Below are positions 9,423-15,749 of a DNA stretch of 25,702 nt, piece by piece. The first letter of the stretch is position 1. Each line of letters opens with the position of its first letter. The notes beneath the pieces were generated by a model. It was not told where the DNA came from. It made no database searches and was given only the letters and a program-made list of their open reading frames with translations. The stretch comes from Stramenopiles sp. TOSAG23-6 (lineage: Eukaryota; Sar): positions 1 through 25,702 of the forward strand of contig LT635993.1 in NCBI GenBank assembly GCA_900128565.1. The letters are read 5' to 3'. Made by a program: the position numbers and the translations under genes.

Positions 9423-9735
9423 GGTCAGCTATTTTGATCCAGCTGTAGTGTTTTCATAATATTCTAAAACTTTAAATTGCTTGTTTGGAGAGTACTAAAA
9501 AAATAAGATGGTGAACTGACCAGTGTGACATTTTTGTAACTGTGGAGAATATTGCGAATGGAACAAACCTGAAACCTGAAATATATTTTTTCGATTATAT
9601 GCGCGCGAGCTCAGTCGAGCTCTTCTTCTTCTTTTTGTCACACACACAGCAGAGAAGAAGTGTTTTTCATTTTTATAGAGTACGACCAACCGTAATTGTT
9701 AGACTTCAGCGTTTTATTTCGCAAATTAATAGCAC
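9423..9735. promoter_or_regulatory. Divergent intergenic region between the giant gene and SF3B6
   Basis: The 313-bp gap between two divergent start codons must hold both promoters. It contains a GAGCTC-AGTC-GAGCTC element near 9608 in a purine/pyrimidine-skewed stretch (TCTTCTTCTTC) and a short CA run. I see no convincing TATA box or other named motif. Confidence 0.5.
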
Positions 9736-10062
9736 ATGGCAGGGGCTGGTGCGCGTACACATAAGCTATTGGGTCCAGAGGTTAATCGATGCTTGTATGT
9801 TCGTAATTTGCCTTTCAAAATCACAGCAGAGGAAATGTATGACATTTTCGGTAAATATGGAGCTTTGCGACAAGTACGTATAGGTAATGCGAACAATACT
9901 CGTGGTACGGCGTATGTAGTATATGAAGATATCTATGATGCAAAAAACGCAGTAGATCATTTATCAGGATTTAATGTCTGCGGGCGATATCTAATAGTTT
10001 TGTACTTTCAACAGACTAAAGGTAAAAGGCAGACTGTCCGGTCAAGGAAACCTAAAACATGA
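9736..10062 (+). CDS. SF3B6: Splicing factor 3B subunit 6 (p14 / SF3b14a)
   Basis: This intronless 108-residue protein is almost entirely one RRM. RNP2 is CLYVRNL at about residues 19-25 and RNP1 is RGTAYVVY near 56-63. The stretches [14 protein letters not shown] and DHLSGFNVC are hallmarks of SF3B6 rather than of a generic RRM. The protein is a U2 snRNP SF3b subunit that contacts the branch-site adenosine in the nucleus. The RNP2 tyrosine, equivalent to the residue that crosslinks to the branch point in animals, is present. The C-terminal tail is shorter than in the human protein (about 125 residues) and basic ([13 protein letters not shown]). The gene is divergent from the giant gene. Confidence 0.95.
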   Translation: MAGAGARTHKLLGPEVNRCLYVRNLPFKITAEEMYDIFGKYGALRQVRIGNANNTRGTAYVVYEDIYDAKNAVDHLSGFNVCGRYLIVLYFQQTKGKRQTVRSRKPKT

Positions 10063-10202
10063 TAATGTTTCTATATGGCGACGACACAGTATAATAAAAA
10101 GAATAATATAAGCGTTTTTATTGCATTAATATTTCCAGTTTTGGTTCCTTTTTCTCATGTGAGAAAATTTCAGTGAACTAATTTCTTTTCATTTTCGACA
10201 AT

Positions 10203-10260
10203 GTATTGGCACGGAATCCAATACTATTTTTTCAACAAAGTATTGATACGGAATCCAATA
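10203..10260. repeat. Duplicated hairpin motif
   Basis: GTATTGG-CACGGAAT-CCAATAC (10203-10224) is a 7-bp stem with an 8-base loop. A second version, GTATTGATACGGAATCCAATA, sits at 10240-10260, with similar flanks in both. It lies 140-200 bp downstream of the SF3B6 stop. A terminator or element remnant is possible; the function is unknown. Confidence 0.55.
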
Positions 10261-10662
10261 TTATTTTAACGCTTTAAGCACATTATTTTTCAAAAAATCT
10301 TTAAAAAGTCGTTCACAACAGTATCAGTATATCCAGGGACATAGTAAAGTGTAATTCAGCATCATCAACACAAAAGAAATACTACATCTTCGAAAAAGAC
10401 ACTACATCTTTGGATACTAAAAAAATCGCATATTTCGTGTTTTTTCTGCATATTTTGTAATTTTTGAAAACAAAACAAGTAATTCATTTGAAAAGGGAAG
10501 GAAAAACAACAAGAAAAAAGTGATGTGGGACATATTGCTTTTGACTTATCTCATATTTTTAAAAAGATGAAATGAAATTTAATGGTATTGAAATGAAACA
10601 TTATCTTGTTGAAGGGCATAATATCCATGATTTAGATAATGGAGTTTTCAAAACATTGAAAT

Positions 10663-10686
10663 TTGTTAGGTACGAAATTTTCATAC
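10663..10686 (-). repeat. Solo introner fragment in intergenic DNA
   Basis: On the minus strand the sequence GTATGAAAATTTCGTACC followed by TAACAA matches the inner palindrome and branch-like motif of the intron family. No gene is recognised on that strand, and no family 5' or 3' end is found nearby. It may be a decayed copy or the intron of a lost gene. Confidence 0.5.
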
Positions 10687-10874
10687 AAAAATAAAAAAAA
10701 ATCGGAGATTTTCGATCTTTGAAGAAGGTTTTTGAATTTTATCGATCCGACGATATAATAAATTTATCGATCCTCGCGTACTACACTGATCAATATTCAA
10801 ATTGTATATATTTTACGATACTTCTTTTGAGTTATTCAGGAATAATCTACTTAAATCTTTCACTCAAACAGACA

Positions 10875-12765
10875 ATGAATCGTCTTTCTTGCTTTTCTGT
10901 AAGTATGTCAAAGCACCTAATTGGAATTTTGGTCTCATTATTTCTCCCCATAATTGTTCTCGGCACACATAGTGATGGACCAAGTGGAGGACGGAGTAAG
11001 GAAGTTTTGAACATGATGAGCGACTTCTCTTCAAAGTTGGCAAATATTGATGAAAGTATGCCAATCGGGTTAGATGATTTCTCGAATAGATTTAGAGGCT
11101 CTAGTGAGAGAGATTCCGGGATACAAATAACGATAAAGGAAAAAGAACTTCCTCAAAAAAATTTCCCCTTTTTATCATTTGATCCGCTTACATTACTCGA
11201 AGACCAAAGCACTAACAAAACTCATCCTCAAACCAACAATACTCAACCTCAAGCCAGTAGCATAACTCAACCTCAAGCCAGCAACACAACTGATGTGCGT
11301 TTTCAAAATCAATTTCGATTTTTATTTATACCAAATTTTGTGCCTAACGATTTTTTTACTGATTTTTTTTTCACAATACATCAAGCACAGGGATTAAATT
11401 CAACCCAAATCCAAGGATTGCATGGGAATTCTACTATAACAGAGCCTTTTGTATTGGACTCTCATCGAGCACCAGGAGTTCCATATTATCATGCAACTAA
11501 GTCAACAGATCTTTCTTCTTCTTCTTCTTCGGAAGATAACTGTTGCTCAGATAGCTTGGCACCAGGAATCCCAGGTTGGACTTCGGATTTAGATATAATT
11601 GATGAGAATGCCATTCGAGCAATGGAAGGTGCCATGTACGTTTTCAAAATTTATTATTCTTATCTATTTTTGTTGTTGCAAAAATTGAACTCAACTTTCA
11701 TACAAAAAAGAAATATTTCTTCACAATATAGTAAGCCTGTGATGAGACGAGCTGAACAAGATAAGCAAGTTGCAGATTTGATGACGGAACAAGCCAAGCT
11801 CTTTCAAGAGAAGGCTTTGGGTAGTCAGAAAGTGGCTCAAGAGACAAAAGAAAAGGTTGATAAATTGACATCTGCTGTACGAGCTAAACAAGATATATTT
11901 ATTGCAACGGGACTCCATCAAGATGTACGTCTTCCATCATTTTAAATTTTAAATTTATTTTTTTGAAAAACATCTGTACCCTATGTTAACAAAAAAATCA
12001 AATTTGAAATATTTTTTCACAATACATGCAGTGAGAGCACAATATATCACAAAAGCCCAATTGAAAGCTCAGGAAGCAACAGTAAAGCACCTACGGAAAA
12101 AATCAGAAGAAGCCGATGAAGCTCAAAAAAAATCATCGGAACGACTAGACAAAGTAGTACAGCAGTTTAAAAGTATTTCGAACCAACTACCTAGTGTCTT
12201 CATGGCACAAAAACTAGCTCAGAGGGCAGAAGATGCAGTTGGTAAACCTGAAATGAATGGTTTAATCGAAACATGGAATTTGCAGGGCATGGATCCGGAC
12301 TCTCATGAAAATACAAGAGATACAAAGAATTCAGTGACAGTCGAAATTTCACCAACTCCATGCAAAGCTTCAAGTGAACCTTGCGGTGAATCGAGACCAG
12401 CGGACGCAGCAGAAGCAGACACAGCAGACCCATCAGCACCAGCACCAACACCGCCAAATCCACCAACAACACAAGCAAACGCAGAAGCAGTACCGGCAGC
12501 AATAACAGAAGATTTAGCAGAAGCAAAAGCAAACGCAGCAACAGCTGGCACATTGGTGGAGTCAAACGCACATTCCGCGGAAAGCAGAGGAGACTTCGAG
12601 CGTTTGAAGGAAAGCCTCGAGAATAGTATTCAACGGGAGGCAGAGCGTGTGAAAAAACGCCTCGAGAATATCGAGAAAATACAAAATTCAATTACAAAGG
12701 AAATTTCTTCACCAGTGAAAGGTGAAAAAGAGGGAATGACTCAAAAAAGTGAGCCTATAGTATAA
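10875..12765 (+). CDS. Secreted Ala/Pro-rich coiled-coil protein, family member A
   Basis: The spliced product is 534 residues from exons 10875-11294, 11382-11635, 11732-11924 and 12028-12765. The start MNRLSCFSVSMSKHL leads into a hydrophobic signal peptide (LIGILVSLFLPIIVLG). It aligns with the leaders of the next two + strand genes. Then come Asn/Gln/Thr-rich repeats with N-glycosylation sequons (TQPQASSI, TQPQASNT), a Ser-rich patch with CC, and a coiled coil (ITKAQLKAQEATVKHL). The motif GKPEMNGLIETWN, a C-x6-C pair (PCKASSEPC), an Ala/Pro-rich linker and a charged C-terminal helix follow. I recognise no named family. The coiled coil, GKPEMN and C-x6-C features are shared with member C at 14292. 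All three introns belong to the repeated family. An upstream in-frame frame extension exists, but the leader homology supports this ATG. Confidence 0.75.
11295..11381 (+). repeat. Introner-type intron 1 of secreted gene A
   Basis: GTGCGTTTTCAAAATC starts it after exon end ACTGAT. It contains TTTTGTGCCTAACG and ends TTTTTTCACAATACAT. It is 87 nt, in frame and without a stop, so it also reads as ORF. Confidence 0.75.
11636..11731 (+). repeat. Introner-type intron 2 of secreted gene A (AG end)
   Basis: It starts GTACGTTTTCAAAATT and ends TTCTTCACAATATAG. It is the only complete copy here with a canonical AG end. The inner CTAAC motif is missing. The exons join as GGTGCCAT + TAAGCCTGTG. Confidence 0.75.
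11925..12027 (+). repeat. Introner-type intron 3 of secreted gene A
   Basis: It starts GTACGTCTTCC and ends TTTTTTCACAATACAT. Using the nearby AG (ATGCAG) would put a TGA in frame. The AT end keeps the frame and gives the same length as member C between the coiled-coil segments. Confidence 0.8.
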
Positions 12766-12824
12766 CAAAATTTAATAGTAAAATAAATTACAACGACAAA
12801 AACATTAGTAGCTTGAGTACTCTA

Positions 12825-13268
12825 TTAAAAGAATAACCCCCACACTTTGAATTCTGTTTCATCCCCAGTTGCATTTTTATCAGTGTGTACCGCAAAGAGT
12901 TTTGCGCAGCATGCAGACTTCACATCTTTGACTATAGGATTTGGCTCTGTTGTGGGGTTTACTCGAAGAGCTTTGAGGTTCCTGAGCGTTGCGTTTGCTC
13001 CAATATTTCTAAGGTTTCTGAAAAATACTGTTCCATAATAGCATGGTTGTCATTGAACAAATAAAATTCCTATTGATAAATTGCTGACAGCTGCAACTTT
13101 AGGGTACGGGCATAGGGTATAGGGTCATGAATTAGCTACCGAAATTACCGGATAATCATCATCCGTACGTTACTTTTTTTCGAAAGCAAAGCAAAGAAAA
13201 TCTTCTTCGCTCGATCTAGATCGCGAAGTCACCGTTGATGATACTGTTAAGACAATATCGTGTAACAT
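12825..13268 (-). CDS. Small two-exon protein of unknown function
   Basis: Exon 1 is 13268-13174 and exon 2 is 13017-12825, with a canonical GTAACG...TTTTTCAG intron of 156 nt between them. The phase is kept and the product is 95 residues. It starts MLHDIVLTVSSTVTSRSRSS and continues KNLRNIGANATLRNLKALRV, then NPTTEPNPIVKDVKSACC, and ends KVWGLFF. It is mixed in composition, with a CC pair and no obvious signal peptide or membrane segment. The opposite strand is also open in exon 2, but its translation is Phe/Ser/Val-rich as expected of an antisense shadow. I recognise no family. The gene is divergent from 13412. The assignment rests on a good splice acceptor, matching phase and plausible composition only. 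Confidence 0.45.
13018..13173 (-). other. Predicted canonical GT-AG intron
   Basis: It begins GTAACG and ends TATTTTTCAG on the minus strand. It lacks the repeated-family signature. It contains a run of degenerate CCCTA units (positions about 13092-13124). Confidence 0.45.
13092..13124. repeat. Degenerate telomere-like tract
   Basis: The + strand carries TAGGGTACGGGCATAGGG and then TATAGGG, loosely spaced GGG units resembling TTAGGG repeats. The tract is too degenerate to call with certainty. Confidence 0.3.
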
Positions 13269-13411
13269 TTTTGATCGAACTATTACTTAAAACTTTCTAA
13301 CGTGAAGACTCGATTCACTATCTTAATTCAGATTGTTTAAAATTATATTGGAAATTATACTAGTTTAATTTTCAGTGTTCAACCCAAAGCATCCTTTACC
13401 CAATCAAACCT

Positions 13412-13954
13412 ATGATGATGCCATCTTTAAATATGTCAAAGCACGTTACTCTTCTGGGGGTTATATTGATACTATTCCAATCCAAAAATTTCAATTGCTA
13501 TGCTACGCTGATTTCCGTCAAGAGTGTTCAAGCTTTGACAGACAGTCCCGAGGACCGTATAAATGAAGCTGTTCAAGGTATGTCAGACAGTGCTGTGAAT
13601 GCTCGGAAATTTCTTCAGAAATATCCTTCCAATTACAGTTCTGCTAACCCCATTGTGGCTGAATCTTTGAAACAATTACAAAGTGATGTATCAAGGATTG
13701 TAGCTTTGCATGAAGCACATGATCATAATGGTTATAATCATTATAATGTTGATTCGGATTATCAACATATGATACAAGATGCACAGGGGGAGATTTTCAA
13801 TAGAGTTACGATGAAAGCTTTGGAAAATGGAACAAATGCAAGTTTAAATGGATTCAATCAAGAAGAAAAAATTCACGAAAAGGTTGCTCATGTGGCGGAC
13901 AATGCACGCGAAAAAGTGACTGGGTTACAACAGAACCTTCGAAGTAACATTTAG
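13412..13954 (+). CDS. Secreted protein, family member B (short)
   Basis: The product is 180 residues, unspliced. Three consecutive ATG codons start it (13412, 13415, 13418). The first aligns with the start of member C (MMMPSLNMSKH against MSPPSLNISKY). A signal peptide (VTLLGVILILFQS) is followed by a mostly helical, charged domain with a His/Tyr-rich stretch (HEAHDHNGYNHYNVD) and sequons (NYS, NGT, NAS). It lacks the GKPEMN motif and cysteine pairs of the neighbours, so it shares mainly the leader with them. The 5' leader also resembles that of member C (TTTAATTTTCAGTGTTCAAC against TCTAATTTTTAGTGTTGAAC). I recognise no named family. Confidence 0.7.
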   Translation: MMMPSLNMSKHVTLLGVILILFQSKNFNCYATLISVKSVQALTDSPEDRINEAVQGMSDSAVNARKFLQKYPSNYSSANPIVAESLKQLQSDVSRIVALHEAHDHNGYNHYNVDSDYQHMIQDAQGEIFNRVTMKALENGTNASLNGFNQEEKIHEKVAHVADNAREKVTGLQQNLRSNI

Positions 13955-14291
13955 AATATACTGTAGGGTATCATCATTCCTGTTTTTAAAAATAAAATTT
14001 AAATTGCAAATTCATTTCGATTTTTTTCTTTTTCAAATTTAAAAATTTTTCAAAACTTGCTGCGATCTAGATCTCGATCCTGAGATAGCTAGAGATCGAT
14101 CGACCGTATCTTAGTACAACAATTAATTGGATTGGATCTTCTACCATACCTTCCAATTTTTTAATTAAAACAGACTAAACACCACTATCCAAATTTGCGT
14201 AATTTAAGCATAACTGTTGAGTAGAGGTAGATTAGTCTAATTTTTAGTGTTGAACTCACCGTATTCTTTCTTTAACACTGTCAGGTCTACG
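13955..14291. other. Intergenic region upstream of secreted gene C
   Basis: It is AT-rich. It contains the palindrome GATCTAGATC (14064-14073) in a GATC-dense patch, and a 5' leader block similar to that of gene B (from about 14236). No gene is seen. Confidence 0.5.
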
Positions 14292-15716
14292 ATGAGTCCT
14301 CCATCTTTGAATATTTCAAAGTACCTACTAGTTGTTATGATATTTACGTTAATTTCCCCTAAAACGGTTTTCTGCGCAAAACAGCATAAGGTAAAACTGA
14401 GGAATGTGTTAGAAATGCCTAGTGACTCAAAAAATAATCAAAGGGTGTCCATACACGGAGGACTGCAATCTAATAGATTTACAGATATCGAAACAATGAA
14501 CACCGCTTCTGGAAAACAACAAGTTATGTCTCTAAATAGATTCAGAGGTACCCACGAGAACACTACGATTGCTTGTGGCAAAGAAAACAGTGTTACTCCT
14601 TGTGGTGAGGTACCCCAGGAAAATCCGGTTGAGTATTATACAGTAAGCAAGGGCTCAGGATCTGCTGAAGGGTGTTGTTCGACGGCGGCTGATGACGCTA
14701 TTATAGAACAAGCAGAAAGGGATAAACTTGCAGCTGATTTAGCCTTGAAAAATGCAAAAATACTTGAAGAAAATGCAAAAAAGAGTGCAGATGCTGCAAA
14801 GAGTGCAATATCTAAAAGAGATGATTTAAACAGTAGAATTAGAGTGAAGACAATCTTAGATGAAGCAAAAAAGAAACATCTTAGAGCAACTGAAAGATAC
14901 GGAATCACGAAGGCACAACTTCGAGCTCAGGAAGCAGCAGTAAAACACTTAAGTATAGATGCGAAAAATGCAAAGCAGTCATTAGAAGAATCAACTGAAG
15001 AATTGGATAAAGCATTCGCGGCCTTTAGAAGTCTCGCGACTAAATTGCCTAGTGTTACATTGGCAGAGAACTTAGCAGAAGAGGCTGAGAATGCAATTGG
15101 TAAACCAGAGATGAATGATTTAATTCAGACGTGGAATTCGGCCAAATCAAATTTGGACAAAAATTCAACACCATGTAACTCTTCGGGAAATCCTTGTGAA
15201 AATCATAACAACGAGGTAAAGCCGTGTAACTCAACAGATAAAGGATGTGGTGTCCCAAAGGAAAGTGGAGATGATACCCTGCACGAATTTGCTACAGACA
15301 ACGATGTAGAAATCGATATATCTACAGAAAAAATTGGTTCAAATATGAAAAACTTAAAAATTCCTGCTCCAGAGAAGGCATCTTTACAAGGCAATTCAAG
15401 TGATGATACCCAGCANGANTTTGCTACAGGCAACGATGTAGAAATCGAGATATCTACAGAAGACATTGGTTCAAATATGAAAACCTTGAAAATGCCAACT
15501 CCAGAGAAGACATTGGTAGCTCCATGTGATTCTTCTGTCAAACCTTGTACGAAGAATATTACAGATACATTAACTCTGGTTGATCCATGCAACTTTTCGG
15601 AAGCTGGTTGTGTCTCCGGAGAACATCAAGATCATAAAAGTGACACTGCTGTTTTAAGTACTAGTTCTAAAGATTTAATAGCTGATTTTGTAAACGACAC
15701 AAAGGAAAATTCATAA
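14292..15716 (+). CDS. Secreted coiled-coil protein with C-x6-C repeats, family member C
   Basis: The product is 474 residues, unspliced, from ATG 14292. A signal peptide (YLLVVMIFTLISP...VFC) is followed by a variable region, a CC pair and a long Ala/Lys/Glu coiled coil. Then come ITKAQLRAQEAAVKHL and GKPEMNDLIQTWN, both shared with member A. The C-terminal half has four C-x6-C pairs (PCNSSGNPC, PCNSTDKGC, PCDSSVKPC, PCNFSEAGC) and a tandem 132-bp repeat. Two bases are unresolved (N at 15416 and 15419), so two residues there are unknown. The stop is 33 bp from that of the convergent UAP1. I recognise no named family. A surface or secreted repetitive protein is the inference. Confidence 0.75.
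   Translation: MSPPSLNISKYLLVVMIFTLISPKTVFCAKQHKVKLRNVLEMPSDSKNNQRVSIHGGLQSNRFTDIETMNTASGKQQVMSLNRFRGTHENTTIACGKENSVTPCGEVPQENPVEYYTVSKGSGSAEGCCSTAADDAIIEQAERDKLAADLALKNAKILEENAKKSADAAKSAISKRDDLNSRIRVKTILDEAKKKHLRATERYGITKAQLRAQEAAVKHLSIDAKNAKQSLEESTEELDKAFAAFRSLATKLPSVTLAENLAEEAENAIGKPEMNDLIQTWNSAKSNLDKNSTPCNSSGNPCENHNNEVKPCNSTDKGCGVPKESGDDTLHEFATDNDVEIDISTEKIGSNMKNLKIPAPEKASLQGNSSDDTQXXFATGNDVEIEISTEDIGSNMKTLKMPTPEKTLVAPCDSSVKPCTKNITDTLTLVDPCNFSEAGCVSGEHQDHKSDTAVLSTSSKDLIADFVNDTKENS
15270..15512 (+). repeat. Tandem 132-bp repeat in secreted gene C
   Basis: GATGATACC starts unit 1 at 15270 and unit 2 at 15402. Unit 2 is matched for about 111 bp, to the shared CCAGAGAAG. The units encode FAT.NDVEI.ISTE.IGSNMK. 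The two N bases fall in unit 2, perhaps because reads from the units were mixed. Confidence 0.85.
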
Positions 15717-15749
15717 TAAAAAGCATTTCATTCTAATGTTTATAGTTTA

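Larger units (their letters stand above)
10063..10874. other. Gene-poor intergenic stretch
   Basis: About 0.8 kb lies between SF3B6 and the first secreted-protein gene. It holds a duplicated hairpin motif (10203-10260), a repeated ACTACATCTT (10380 and 10401) and a fragment of the intron family in antisense (about 10663-10686). A 41-codon + strand frame (10563-10703) reads MKFNGIEMKHYLVEGHN but runs into the intron-like fragment. I cannot support it as a gene. The rest is AT-rich with no recognisable feature. Confidence 0.6.

Noticed and set aside
10563-10703. A short + strand frame starting MKFNGIEMKHY
   Set aside because: It runs into an introner fragment, has no upstream or downstream continuation that I can find, and matches no family I recognise.
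12847-13038. A + strand open frame of 63 codons
   Set aside because: Its composition is that of an antisense shadow. The minus strand gives a better protein and a matching splice site.
13213-14073. Shared palindrome GATCTAGATC (13213 and 14064) as a promoter element of the secreted genes
   Set aside because: The first copy falls inside exon 1 of the predicted small minus-strand gene, gene A lacks it, and two copies of a palindromic 10-mer are weak evidence.
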